Shown here piece after piece: positions 1 to 8,760 of a stretch of DNA of 64,000 nucleotides. Position numbers and translations under genes: made by a program. The stretch comes from Achromobacter xylosoxidans A8 (GTDB lineage Bacteria > Pseudomonadota > Gammaproteobacteria > Burkholderiales > Burkholderiaceae_B). The stretch lies in assembly GCF_000165835.1 (NCBI RefSeq), contig NC_014640.1, positions 5,518,001-5,582,000 on the forward strand. The letters run 5' to 3'. The first letter of the stretch is position 1; each line of letters begins with the position of its first letter. Under the pieces are notes generated by a model that worked only from the letters and a program-made list of their open reading frames with translations, was not told the DNA's origin and did not search any database.

Positions 1-1152
1 CAGCAACACCGCGAACTGATGGACAGCCTCAGGCGCTTCATCGCCGCCGAGATCGACCCTTACGTGGACGAATGGGAAGCCGCCGAGATCTTCCCGGCGC
101 GCGAACTGTTCAGGAAGATGGGGCCACTGGGATACCTGGGCATTACGAAGCCCGAAGCCTACGGTGGCCTGGGCTTGGACTTCTCATACGCCATGGCGGC
201 CTCCGAGGCCATGGGATACGCCCGCGCGCAAGGAGTCGCGATGGGCATCGGCGTACAGACCAATATGGCCACCCCCGCGCTGGCCGCGTTCGGCTCCGAC
301 GCGCTGCGCCAGGAGTTCCTGGCGCCCGCGATAGCTGGCGAGGCGGTCGCGTCCATCGGCGTATCCGAACAGGGCGCGGGATCGGATGTGGCATCTCTCA
401 AGACCCGCGCGCGGCGCGACGGCGACGACTATGTGATCAGCGGATCGAAGATGTGGATCACCAATGGCACCCAGGCAGACTGGATCTGCCTGTTGTGCAA
501 TACCTCCGAGGGCAATCCGCACAAGAACAAGTCGCTCATCGTGGTGCCGCTGCGGGAAAACGGCAAACGCGTGCGCGGCGTCGAGGTGCAGAAGATCCGC
601 AAGCTCGGCATGTGGAGTTCGGACACCGCGCAGATCTTCCTCGACGAAGTCCGCGTGCCCGTGCGCAACCGCATCGGCGAGGAAGGCATGGGCTTCATCT
701 ACCAGATGAAGCAGTTCCAGGAAGAGCGTCTGGACGGCGCAGCGCGGCGGCTGGCCGCCATCATGTGGATTCAGGAGACCGTGGACTACCTGCGGCAACG
801 CCAGGCCTTCGGCCGCCCGCTGCTGGACAACCAGTACATCCAGTTCAAACTGGCCGAACTCAAGACCGAACTGGAGGCGCTGCGCGGGCTGATCTATCTT
901 GCGACCCAAACCTATATCGAAGGCGGCGACGTCGTCGAGCTTGCGTCCATGGCCAAGCTGAAGGCAGGACGCCTGTCGCGCGAGATCACCGATTGGTGCA
1001 TGCAATTCCAGGGCGGCATGGGCTACACCTGGGACAACCCGGTGTCCCGCGCCTATCGCGACTACCGGCTGTGCTCCATCGGCGGAGGCGCCGACGAGGT
1101 CATGCTGATGGTGATCGCCCGCCACATGGGCCTGATGGCCAAGAAAGCCTGA
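1..1152 (+). CDS. Acyl-CoA dehydrogenase (5-prime end outside window)
   Basis: FAD-dependent oxidation of an acyl-CoA to the enoyl-CoA. The frame is open to base 1 (codons before the internal ATG at 19 read Q-Q-H-R-E-L, as in the usual family N-terminus), so the gene starts upstream. Visible family motifs are the substrate/FAD loop around VSEQGAGSD, KMWITNG, the FAD-contact segment QFQGGMGY and the C-terminal GGGADEVML. The usual Glu of the YEGT motif is not in that C-terminal loop, as in LCAD/AtuD-like groups where the base lies elsewhere. It is the first visible gene of a catabolic operon with the hydratase 6 bp downstream. By order it could be an AtuD (citronellyl-CoA dehydrogenase) relative; the substrate is unproven. 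Confidence 0.93.
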   Translation, partial: QQHRELMDSLRRFIAAEIDPYVDEWEAAEIFPARELFRKMGPLGYLGITKPEAYGGLGLDFSYAMAASEAMGYARAQGVAMGIGVQTNMATPALAAFGSDALRQEFLAPAIAGEAVASIGVSEQGAGSDVASLKTRARRDGDDYVISGSKMWITNGTQADWICLLCNTSEGNPHKNKSLIVVPLRENGKRVRGVEVQKIRKLGMWSSDTAQIFLDEVRVPVRNRIGEEGMGFIYQMKQFQEERLDGAARRLAAIMWIQETVDYLRQRQAFGRPLLDNQYIQFKLAELKTELEALRGLIYLATQTYIEGGDVVELASMAKLKAGRLSREITDWCMQFQGGMGYTWDNPVSRAYRDYRLCSIGGGADEVMLMVIARHMGLMAKKA

Positions 1153-1158
1153 GGCCCC

Positions 1159-2013
1159 ATGGAACACGTCTATCAGCATCTGATCGTCACGCGCCTGCGC
1201 GGCTTGTTGTTCGTGACGCTCAATCGTCCCGAAACGCGCAACGCGCTGGGCGCCGAAGTCGTGGCCGAAATGGACCGCGCCATTGCCGGCGCGCCCGGCG
1301 AGCCGCCGCCTCGGGCGGTGATCCTGCGTGGCAGCGGCGGCTTCTTCAGTGCCGGCGGCAACGTCGGCAACTTCTCCGCGCATCTTGGCGAACCCGCGCC
1401 GCAGCCCGACCCCGTAGCGGCGCGCAACCGCGAGTTCGGCCGCTTCATGGAGCGTCTGGCGGCGCTGCCCATGCCGGTCATCGCCGCCGTGGAAGGCGCG
1501 GCGATGGGCGGCGGCATGGGCCTGGCCTGCGCGGCGGACATCGTGCTGGCGACTCGGGACGCGCGCTTCGCGCTGAGCGAAACGCGGCTGGGCCTGATTC
1601 CGGCGCAGATCGCCCCCTTTGTCGTGGCGCGGCTGGGGTTGCGCGTCGCGCGCCGGCTGGGGATCAGCGGCGAGCGGATTCATGGAGAGGCAGCCCTGCG
1701 CCTGGGAATGGCGGACGAACTGGCTGACGACAGCGCATCGCTCGACATATTGCTGGCGCGCTGGCTTAGCGACATATGCGCCTGCGCGCCGCGCGCCAAC
1801 GCGCTGATCAAGCCCCTGCTGGCCGAATGCTCCGCACCCCCTGCCGCCGCCAATGGCGCACTCGATCGCGCGGCCGCGCTGTTCGCCCGCTGCCTGCGCG
1901 ACGAAGGCGCCGAAGGCATCGAGGCTTTCCGCAAGCGCCAGCCTCCGCGCTGGGCCGAAACCATTGCCGCCGAAGACGTGCGCCAGGCCTGCACCAGCCT
2001 GCTGGTCCCATAG
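1159..2013 (+). CDS. Enoyl-CoA hydratase/isomerase family protein
   Basis: Crotonase-fold protein of 284 residues, the normal length. The ATG at 1159 is preceded by TGAGG. The oxyanion-hole region FFSAGGNVGNF and the GAAMGGGMGLACAAD segment are present. SETRLGLIPA supplies one acidic catalytic candidate, while the first catalytic Glu position of classical hydratases is Gly (GGGMGL), so specificity may differ from crotonase. Together with the adjacent acyl-CoA dehydrogenase and biotin carboxylase it matches an AtuE-type (isohexenylglutaconyl-CoA hydratase) or methylglutaconyl-CoA hydratase role. The role is inferred from context. Confidence 0.9.
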   Translation: MEHVYQHLIVTRLRGLLFVTLNRPETRNALGAEVVAEMDRAIAGAPGEPPPRAVILRGSGGFFSAGGNVGNFSAHLGEPAPQPDPVAARNREFGRFMERLAALPMPVIAAVEGAAMGGGMGLACAADIVLATRDARFALSETRLGLIPAQIAPFVVARLGLRVARRLGISGERIHGEAALRLGMADELADDSASLDILLARWLSDICACAPRANALIKPLLAECSAPPAAANGALDRAAALFARCLRDEGAEGIEAFRKRQPPRWAETIAAEDVRQACTSLLVP

Positions 2014-2023
2014 TGAGAATCAC

Positions 2024-4054
2024 ATGATCCACTCCAAGCTTGTCCGACCCTTCCACACCCTGCTGATCGCCAACCGCGGCGAGATTGCACGCCGCATCAT
2101 GCGCAGCGCGCGCAAGCTCGGCTACCGCAGCGTGGCGGTCTACTCGGACGCCGACACCGACAGCCTACATGTCCGCGAAGCCGACCTGGCCGCGCGGATC
2201 GGCGGACCGGCACCCGCCGATTCCTATCTGAATATCGAGGCGGTGCTGGCAGCGGCGCGCGCCACCGGCGCCGACGCAGTCCATCCCGGCTACGGCTTCC
2301 TGGCGGAGAACGAAGCGTTCGCGGCGGCCGTGGAGCAAGCCGGGCTGGTCTTCGTCGGCCCGCCGGCTGCGGCTATCGGCGCCATGGGCAACAAGGCTCG
2401 GGCAAAGGCCGCAATGAGCCGCGCCGATGTGCCCTGCATACCCGGCTATCAGGGCGCCGACCAGAGCATCGACGCCTTCGTCCGCGCCGCCGGCGACATC
2501 GGATTTCCCGTCATGGTGAAAGCGGCGGCAGGCGGCGGAGGCCGCGGCATGCGGCTGGTGCGGGACCCGGCCGCGCTGCCGGCGGCGCTCGCCTCCGCCC
2601 GCTCCGAAGCCGCAGCCGCGTTCGGCTCCGACGAGCTGATCCTGGAAAAGGCCATCGAGCGGCCGCGCCATGTCGAAATCCAGGTGCTGGCCGACAGCCA
2701 CGGCCACGTCATCCACCTGGGCGAACGCGATTGTTCGGTGCAACGCCGCCACCAGAAGATCATCGAAGAAGCCCCGTCCCCGGCCGTGGACGACGCGCTG
2801 CGCGCATCGATGGGACAAGCCGCCGTGCGCAGCGCCCGCGCGCTTGGCTACCAGGGCGCCGGGACGATGGAATTCCTGCTCGCTCCCGACGGCAGCTACT
2901 ACTTCATGGAAATGAACACCCGGCTGCAGGTCGAGCATGCAGTGACCGAAGCCGTCACGGGCCTGGATCTGGTCGAATGGCAATTGCGCGTCGCCGCGGG
3001 CGAAATGCTGGACATCGCCCAGGAAGCGGTGCGCATCGACGGCCACGCCATGGAACTGCGCCTTACCGCCGAGGACGTGCCCGCCGGCTTCCTGCCGCAA
3101 ACCGGTGTCATGCGGCGCTGGCGTCCTCCCCTGGAAATGCCGGGCCTGCGGATCGACCACGGCCTGACCGAGGGTGGCGCCATCCCGCCCTACTACGATT
3201 CGATGATCGCCAAGCTGGTCGCCCACGGCCGCAATCGCGAGGAAGCCTGCCGCAAACTGCTGCGGGCGCTGGAACAATGCGTCGCGTTGGGCGTGCCCAC
3301 CAATCAATCGTTCCTGGCCGACTGCCTGCACGATCCGGTCTTCGCCGCCGCCTCGGGCGTTCATACCGGGTTTGTCGAAGAACGCTTCGGCGCCAGCCTG
3401 GCCGCGCGCCCCATTCCCGATGCGGCGGCCGTGGCGTGGGCTGCCTTTGCCGCCCACGCCTGCATGATGGACTCCGCCGGTCCCGAACTCGCGCCGCCGC
3501 TTCCGGCATCGCGTCCTTGGCGCGTCGCCTTGACGCTGGATGCAGGTCGTTGGGACGTCTCGGTGACGGGCAGAGCCGGCGGCTGGTGGATCGAGATCAC
3601 GCCCGCCGGAAGCGGCGCCGGACCCGCTCGGCTCGAACTGCGCGGCGCCCGTTGGCAAGGCCTGGACCGCAGCCGCCTGGAAGCCGAGGTGGACGGCGTC
3701 CGCGAAAGTATCTGGATAGCGCCGGGACCGGACGCAATGGGCTTGTTCCACCGGGGACAGGCCTGGGAGTTCCAAATGCCGCCTGCGCACCGGTCCCGCG
3801 CTGGCGCGCTTGCCAGCGGCACGCTCACGGCGCCGTTCACGGGCCGCATCCTGCATCTCTCGGTGGCGGCAGACGACCACGTCAGCGAGGGTGATCCGCT
3901 GATCATCATGGAGGCAATGAAAATGGAGCACACCTTGTACGCCCCGGTCGCCGGCCGTATCACCGATCTGGCGGCTCAGGCGGGCAGCCAAGCCGCCAAG
4001 GATCAGCCCTTGCTGCGCATCGTCCAGGAACCCGCCTTGCAGGCCACGCCATGA
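2024..4054 (+). CDS. Biotin-dependent acyl-CoA carboxylase alpha subunit (biotin carboxylase + BCCP)
   Basis: 676 residues from the ATG at 2024; the open frame extends further upstream but that stretch is a shadow of the hydratase gene. Biotin carboxylase start LLIANRGE (13-20), ATP-grasp glycine loop GGGGRGM near 168-174, EMNTRLQVEHAVTE near 296-309, and a C-terminal biotinyl domain with EAMKMEH (biotinylated Lys633). It carboxylates biotin with ATP and bicarbonate and passes CO2 to a separate carboxyltransferase beta subunit that is not in this window. Size and architecture fit the MccA/AtuF (methylcrotonyl- or geranyl-CoA carboxylase) class. It overlaps the next gene by ATGA. Confidence 0.93.
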   Translation: MIHSKLVRPFHTLLIANRGEIARRIMRSARKLGYRSVAVYSDADTDSLHVREADLAARIGGPAPADSYLNIEAVLAAARATGADAVHPGYGFLAENEAFAAAVEQAGLVFVGPPAAAIGAMGNKARAKAAMSRADVPCIPGYQGADQSIDAFVRAAGDIGFPVMVKAAAGGGGRGMRLVRDPAALPAALASARSEAAAAFGSDELILEKAIERPRHVEIQVLADSHGHVIHLGERDCSVQRRHQKIIEEAPSPAVDDALRASMGQAAVRSARALGYQGAGTMEFLLAPDGSYYFMEMNTRLQVEHAVTEAVTGLDLVEWQLRVAAGEMLDIAQEAVRIDGHAMELRLTAEDVPAGFLPQTGVMRRWRPPLEMPGLRIDHGLTEGGAIPPYYDSMIAKLVAHGRNREEACRKLLRALEQCVALGVPTNQSFLADCLHDPVFAAASGVHTGFVEERFGASLAARPIPDAAAVAWAAFAAHACMMDSAGPELAPPLPASRPWRVALTLDAGRWDVSVTGRAGGWWIEITPAGSGAGPARLELRGARWQGLDRSRLEAEVDGVRESIWIAPGPDAMGLFHRGQAWEFQMPPAHRSRAGALASGTLTAPFTGRILHLSVAADDHVSEGDPLIIMEAMKMEHTLYAPVAGRITDLAAQAGSQAAKDQPLLRIVQEPALQATP

Positions 4055-5850
4055 GCGCCGTGCGCATCGGCGGCGCCAGTGGATTCTGGGGCGATTCCGC
4101 CACCGCCACGCCGCAACTTCTGGACGTCCCCGGCATGCAGTACCTGGTGTATGACTACCTGGCCGAAACCACCATGTCCATCCTGGCCCGTGCTCGCGAC
4201 AAGGATCCGGCGCTGGGATACGCCACCGACTTCGTCCAGGCGGCGATGGCGCCGCAATTGAGCCGTATCCTGGAGCGCGGCATACGCGTGGTGGCCAACG
4301 CGGGAGGCCTGAACCCCCTGGCATGCCGCGATGCCCTGGCGCAGGCCGCGGCGCGCCAAGGGCTGGCGCCTCGCATCGCCGTCGTCAGCGGCGACGACAT
4401 CCTGCCTCTGCTGCCCGGGCTGCGCGAATCGGGCGTAGACGGCCTGCCCGAAGCACCGTACTCCGCCAATGCCTACACAGGCGCCCGGGGCATCGCGCTG
4501 GCGCTGGCGCAGGGCGCCCAGATCATCGTTACCGGCCGCTGCGTCGACAGCGCCATGGTGCTGGGCGTACTGGCCCACGAACATGGCTGGGCCTGGGACG
4601 AGTGGGACAAGCTCGCCGCCGGCACGCTCGCCGGCCACGTCATCGAATGCGGCGCGCAGGCCACCGGCGGTCTGTACACCGATTGGCAATCGGTGCCAGG
4701 GTGGGACAACATGGGCTATCCCGTCATCGATTGCGCCGCGGACGGCAGCTTCGTCCTTTCCAAACCCGCCGGCACCGGCGGCCTGATCGCTGCAGGGTGC
4801 GTCGCCGAACAGGTCCTGTACGAAATCGGCGATCCCGCCAGCTACCTGATGCCCGACGTCACCTGCGACTTCCGGCACGTCCACGTGACGCAGCTTGACG
4901 CGGACCGCGTCTCGGTCGGCGGCGCTCGTGGACGTCCCCCCACAAGCACTTACAAGGCCAATGCAACCTGGCGCGACGGCTACCAACTGGCGACCATGCT
5001 GGCCATCCGCGGCCCCGCAGCCCGCGCAAAGGCTGACAAGACCGCCGCGGCGCTGCTGGACCGCAGCCGGCGGATGCTGCGTGAACACGGTCTCGCGGAC
5101 TATCGGGAAACCTGCGTGGAAATGCTGGGCTGCGAAGCACTCTACGGCCCGCATGCCCGGCATCTCCCCACCCGGGAGATTGTCCTGCGCATCGTGGTCC
5201 GGCATGAATCGGCCGCGGGCCTGGGCTTTCTGCAACGCGAATGCGCTTCCGCCGGAACCTCCATGGGGCCGGGCACCCGCTCGTCCTTCCAGGGACGCTC
5301 CGATATCCAGCCAGTGGTACGCGTCCACTCCTTCCTGTTGCCGAAAACTCTGCTGCAAGAGCACGTGCTGCTGGAAGACCGCGTCATCCCCGTACCGCCT
5401 GCGGCCGGCGACGCGCAGCCCGCCCACCTTGCCGCGGCGCAAGCCGAACCGGAGACGGAGCGGGACGAGCCAGCCGCAACGCCGGATGAAGGCCCGTTGG
5501 CGACTGTCGCGCTGCAGGCGCTGGCCTGGGCGCGCAGCGGCGACAAGGGTGATACGGAGAACATCGGCGTCATCGCGCGCCGCCCCGAGTTCCTTCCCCT
5601 GATCCGCAGGCAACTGGGCGCAGAGCAGGTGCGCGTGTACTTCGCGCACCTGGCACATGGCCCGGTCGAGCGCTTCGACGTGCCTGGTTTGCACGCCATG
5701 AACTTCGTGCTGAACGAGGCCCTGGGCGGCGGCGGAATGTCCAGCCTGCGTTCGGATCCCTTGGGAAAGTCCTATGCCCAGATGCTGCTAGACCATCCCA
5801 TGCAAATTCCCCGGAGTTGGATTGAACATGGCTGGATCGCCCCGTCATAG
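4051..5850 (+). CDS. AtuA-like protein (DUF1446)
   Basis: 599 residues. The N-terminal about 450 residues match the acyclic terpene utilisation AtuA/DUF1446 family (opening RIGGASGFWGDS, ANAGGLNPLACRDAL, VTGRCVDSAMVLG, VIECGAQATGG). A short linker rich in Ala and Glu leads to a C-terminal domain of about 100 residues (ALAWARSGDKGDTENIGV to the end) that always accompanies this family. The biochemical activity of AtuA proteins is not firmly established. The start overlaps the carboxylase stop by 4 bp, so the two are translationally coupled. Its presence is the strongest pointer to a branched or terpenoid acyl-CoA pathway. Confidence 0.88.
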   Translation: MSAVRIGGASGFWGDSATATPQLLDVPGMQYLVYDYLAETTMSILARARDKDPALGYATDFVQAAMAPQLSRILERGIRVVANAGGLNPLACRDALAQAAARQGLAPRIAVVSGDDILPLLPGLRESGVDGLPEAPYSANAYTGARGIALALAQGAQIIVTGRCVDSAMVLGVLAHEHGWAWDEWDKLAAGTLAGHVIECGAQATGGLYTDWQSVPGWDNMGYPVIDCAADGSFVLSKPAGTGGLIAAGCVAEQVLYEIGDPASYLMPDVTCDFRHVHVTQLDADRVSVGGARGRPPTSTYKANATWRDGYQLATMLAIRGPAARAKADKTAAALLDRSRRMLREHGLADYRETCVEMLGCEALYGPHARHLPTREIVLRIVVRHESAAGLGFLQRECASAGTSMGPGTRSSFQGRSDIQPVVRVHSFLLPKTLLQEHVLLEDRVIPVPPAAGDAQPAHLAAAQAEPETERDEPAATPDEGPLATVALQALAWARSGDKGDTENIGVIARRPEFLPLIRRQLGAEQVRVYFAHLAHGPVERFDVPGLHAMNFVLNEALGGGGMSSLRSDPLGKSYAQMLLDHPMQIPRSWIEHGWIAPS

Positions 5851-5918
5851 CGCCGCAAACAGGCCCTGACCCGGCCGCGAATCACGCAGTCCCATAAAAA
5901 ACAGAGGAGACATACAGC

Positions 5919-6893
5919 ATGAGCCGGATCATCAGTAAAAGTATCGCCGCCCTAGCCATGGCCGGCCTTCTTGCTGGCGCGGGCAGCGCGGGCGCCGCAT
6001 ACCCGGAAAAGCCGCTGCGCGTGGTGGTGCCGTATACCGCGGGCGGCGTATCGGATGCGGTCGCGCGGCTCGTGACCCGCAAGCTGAGCGACGAAATCGG
6101 CCAACCGATAGTCGTCGAAAACCTGGGCGGTGCCAACGGTCAGATCGGCTCGGCCGCCGTCGCCCGGTCCGCGCCCGACGGCTATACCTTCCTGGTCGTC
6201 GTCATGGCGCATGCCATCAACCCCAGCCTCTATAAGAACATGACCTACGATCCGCTGCGCGACTTGCGCGGGATCAGCCTGTTCGGCCGCATTCCTTTGC
6301 TGCTGGTATCGAGCGCCCGCCTGCCGCCCCGCAATCTGGAGGAATTCCTGGCCTGGGCGCGGGCGAATCCCGACAGCGCCACGTTCGCCTCCAGCGGCGC
6401 AGGCTCGGGCGCGCATCTGGCGGCGGAAGAGTTCGCCCAGGTCAACAGCCTGCGCATCACCCATGTGCCTTACAAAGGCGTGGGACCCGCGCTACCCGAC
6501 CTTTACTCCGGGCAGGTGGCCGCCATCTTCGATTCGGTGCAAACCATGATGCCGCAGGTCAAGGCGGGCAAGTTGCGCGCGCTGGCCATGACCAGCGCCA
6601 GCCGGTGGCCCGGTGCGCCCGACGTCCCCACCATGGCGGAGGCCGGGGTACCCGATTTCGTCGTGGGCAGCTGGATCGGCATGCTGGCTCCCGCCAAGGT
6701 GCCGGACGAGCGCGCCGAGCAGATTTCCGCGGCGGTCCAGCGCGTGCTTGACCAACCCGATGTGCGCGCCCAACTGATCGGCTATGGCATCGATCCGGTC
6801 GGCGGCAAGCCCGCGGCATTCGACAGCTTCATCGCCGACGAAGCCGGCCGCTGGGCCGACGTCATCGCCAAAGCCGGCATCCGCCTGGAGTAA
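5919..6893 (+). CDS. Bug-type tripartite tricarboxylate transporter substrate-binding protein
   Basis: Periplasmic receptor of 324 residues with a Sec signal peptide (cleavage likely after AGAGSAGAA, about residue 27). It has the Bug signature YPEKPLRVVVPYTAGGVSDAVAR, then GQPIVVENLGGANGQIG and SAPDGYTFLV. GAGGAG-like spacing is good: GAGGAG precedes the ATG. No TctA/TctB membrane partners are adjacent, as is usual for orphan Bug proteins in Alcaligenaceae. It probably binds the carboxylate fed into the neighbouring CoA pathway; the ligand is unknown. Confidence 0.93.
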   Translation: MSRIISKSIAALAMAGLLAGAGSAGAAYPEKPLRVVVPYTAGGVSDAVARLVTRKLSDEIGQPIVVENLGGANGQIGSAAVARSAPDGYTFLVVVMAHAINPSLYKNMTYDPLRDLRGISLFGRIPLLLVSSARLPPRNLEEFLAWARANPDSATFASSGAGSGAHLAAEEFAQVNSLRITHVPYKGVGPALPDLYSGQVAAIFDSVQTMMPQVKAGKLRALAMTSASRWPGAPDVPTMAEAGVPDFVVGSWIGMLAPAKVPDERAEQISAAVQRVLDQPDVRAQLIGYGIDPVGGKPAAFDSFIADEAGRWADVIAKAGIRLE

Positions 6894-6896
6894 GCC

Positions 6897-8117
6897 ATGA
6901 GCCCCCGTATCCTGGAAGGCGTCAAAGTCCTGGACCTGACACGCGTGATCGCCGGACCGCTATGCACCCAGATCCTGGCCGACATGGGCGCCACCGTCTA
7001 CAAGATAGAACGTCCCGGCGAAGGCGACGATACCCGTCGCATGGGCCCCTTCCTGCCTGACGGCCACGGCGGCGACAGCAACGACTCCGCGCTGTACCTG
7101 GCCTACAACCGCGGCAAGCATTCCGTGACGGTGGATATTTCCACGCCTGAAGGTGCGGAACTGGTACGCGATCTGGCGCTGCGCTGCGACGTCGTCATGG
7201 AAAACTACAAGGTCGGAACCCTGGCCAAGTACGGACTGGACCAGGCCGCGTTGGCCGCGGCCAAGCCCGCCCTGGTCTACTGCTCATTGACCGGCTTCGG
7301 ACAGGACGGCCCCTACGCGCGGCGGCCAGCCTACGACTTTATCCTGCAAGGACTGGCCGGTGTAATGAGCACTTGCGGACACGCCGAGGGCGCGCCCGGC
7401 GGCGAGCCCATGCGCACAGCAATTCCCATCACGGACGTCGTCACCGGCCTGTACGCGGCCATCGCCATCCTGGGCGCCGTGCTGCACCAGCGGCAATCCG
7501 GCATGGGCCAGTTCGTGGACGCTTCCATGCTGGACGCTTCAGTGGCCCTCAACGGGCACCTGGCGGTGGGCTACCTCATGTCGGGGCAGTTGCCAAGCAG
7601 GCAAGGCAACACCAACCCCATCGCGGCCCCTTCCGAAGTGTTCGCCTGCACCGACGGCCGCATGATATTGGCCGCCGGCAACAACACCCAGTTCCACGCC
7701 CTTTGCGAGATCCTGGACCAGCCAGGGCTGGTGGACGATCCGCGCTTTTCCACGAATGCCTTGCGGGTCGCTCACAGAATCGAACTGCGCGATCTGCTGG
7801 CACCCCTGCTTGCCAGGCGGCGGCGCGCCGACCTGTTCCCGATCTTCGACCGGGCCGGCGTGCCCTCGGGACCGATCAATGACCTGTCCCAGGTTTTCGA
7901 AGACCCCCAGACATGTCACCGGCATCTCGCCCTGTCGCTGCCGCACCCCCGCGGGGGCAATGCCCCCATGCTGCGCAGCCCGCTGGACTTCTCGGCCACT
8001 CCTGTGCGCTATGGTCCGGCTCCCATGTTGGGGCAGCACAGCCTGGAGGTCCTGCGCGACGAACTGGGCCTGGACGACTTGCGGCTGGCCGATCTGCGCT
8101 CCCGCGCTATCATTTAG
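6897..8117 (+). CDS. CaiB/BaiF family CoA-transferase (family III)
   Basis: 406 residues, typical of formyl-CoA-transferase-like enzymes that move CoA between carboxylates. Motifs: LDLTRVIAGPLCTQILADMGATVYKIE at the N-terminus (positions 11 onward), NRGKHSV, the YDFILQGLAG region, and SMLDASV with probable catalytic Asp213. It starts 4 bp after the Bug gene with GGAG upstream, so it is the last gene of the operon. In this context it probably activates the imported acid, replacing an acyl-CoA synthetase. Confidence 0.92.
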   Translation: MSPRILEGVKVLDLTRVIAGPLCTQILADMGATVYKIERPGEGDDTRRMGPFLPDGHGGDSNDSALYLAYNRGKHSVTVDISTPEGAELVRDLALRCDVVMENYKVGTLAKYGLDQAALAAAKPALVYCSLTGFGQDGPYARRPAYDFILQGLAGVMSTCGHAEGAPGGEPMRTAIPITDVVTGLYAAIAILGAVLHQRQSGMGQFVDASMLDASVALNGHLAVGYLMSGQLPSRQGNTNPIAAPSEVFACTDGRMILAAGNNTQFHALCEILDQPGLVDDPRFSTNALRVAHRIELRDLLAPLLARRRRADLFPIFDRAGVPSGPINDLSQVFEDPQTCHRHLALSLPHPRGGNAPMLRSPLDFSATPVRYGPAPMLGQHSLEVLRDELGLDDLRLADLRSRAII

Positions 8118-8140
8118 GGAAGCTGGGCCAGCGGCTCAGG

Positions 8141-8175
8141 GGCGGGCCTCCTCCCGCCACCTCTTGTCTTTTCCC
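8141..8175 (+). terminator. Candidate intrinsic terminator after the CoA-transferase
   Basis: GGCGGG and CCCGCC arms separated by 6 nt, followed by a pyrimidine tract with TCTTGTCTTTT. It lies 24 bp after the stop codon and before the yajC promoter region. Confidence 0.5.
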
Positions 8176-8188
8176 GAACAGCCCCAAG

Positions 8189-8217
8189 TTAGGGCTCGCG
8201 CATAACCTCGCTACAAT
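8189..8217 (+). promoter_or_regulatory. Candidate sigma-70 promoter for yajC-secDF
   Basis: A -10 like TACAAT (8212-8217) and a weak -35 TTAGGG (8189-8194) with a 17-nt spacer, about 90 bp upstream of the yajC start. Confidence 0.5.
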
Positions 8218-8308
8218 AGTCGGCTTGCCCTATCCATGGCTCGCGCGGGGATGGGCGCATAAAAACACAGACATAAACACCCAAACAGACTAAACGCAGG
8301 AGAATTCA

Positions 8309-8650
8309 ATGTCCGTTATCGATACCGCCAGCCTCGTCGTGGCCCAGGCCGCCCCCGAGGGCAACGCGCTGATGGGCATGCTGCCCATCATCCTGATGTT
8401 CGTGATCCTCTATTTCCTGATGATCCGTCCCCAGATGAAGCGCCAGAAGGAACACCGCAATCTGATCGCCGCCCTGGCCAAGGGCGACGAAGTGGTTACC
8501 GCCGGCGGCATGCTCGGCAAGGTCACCAAGGTCAACGACAGCTACGTTACCGTCGAAGTCTCCGAACTGGCCGACAAGCCCGTCGAAGTGATCATGCAGA
8601 AGTCCTCGGTCTCGACCGTGCTGCCCAAGGGAACCATCAAGGCCCTGTAA
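8309..8650 (+). CDS. yajC: Sec translocase accessory subunit YajC
   Basis: 113 residues with one membrane helix (about 24-43, MLPIILMFVILYFLMIRPQ) and the family signature RPQMKRQKEHRNL followed by a basic cytoplasmic domain. AGGAG sits ahead of the ATG. YajC associates with SecDF at the SecYEG channel; here it heads yajC-secD-secF in the conserved order. Confidence 0.97.
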   Translation: MSVIDTASLVVAQAAPEGNALMGMLPIILMFVILYFLMIRPQMKRQKEHRNLIAALAKGDEVVTAGGMLGKVTKVNDSYVTVEVSELADKPVEVIMQKSSVSTVLPKGTIKAL

Positions 8651-8655
8651 GCGTC

Positions 8656-8684
8656 CCACAGGAGCCCCCATCGGGCTCTTGTGC
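8656..8684 (+). other. Hairpin between yajC and secD
   Basis: ACAGGAGCCC pairs with GGGCTCTTGT (one wobble) around a 5-nt loop. No T-run follows, so it more likely stabilises or tunes the polycistronic mRNA than stops transcription. Confidence 0.35.
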
Positions 8685-8760
8685 TTGATGGCCCTGCCGC
8701 CGCCCGCCGCGCTCGCCGCCCGGGCGGCCCTTTCATCACTTTTACATGAAGTAGCCGGCA

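Noticed and set aside
8141..8175. Third copy of element C or P
   Set aside because: The hairpin is short and shares neither core nor palindrome sequence with the two repeat loci.
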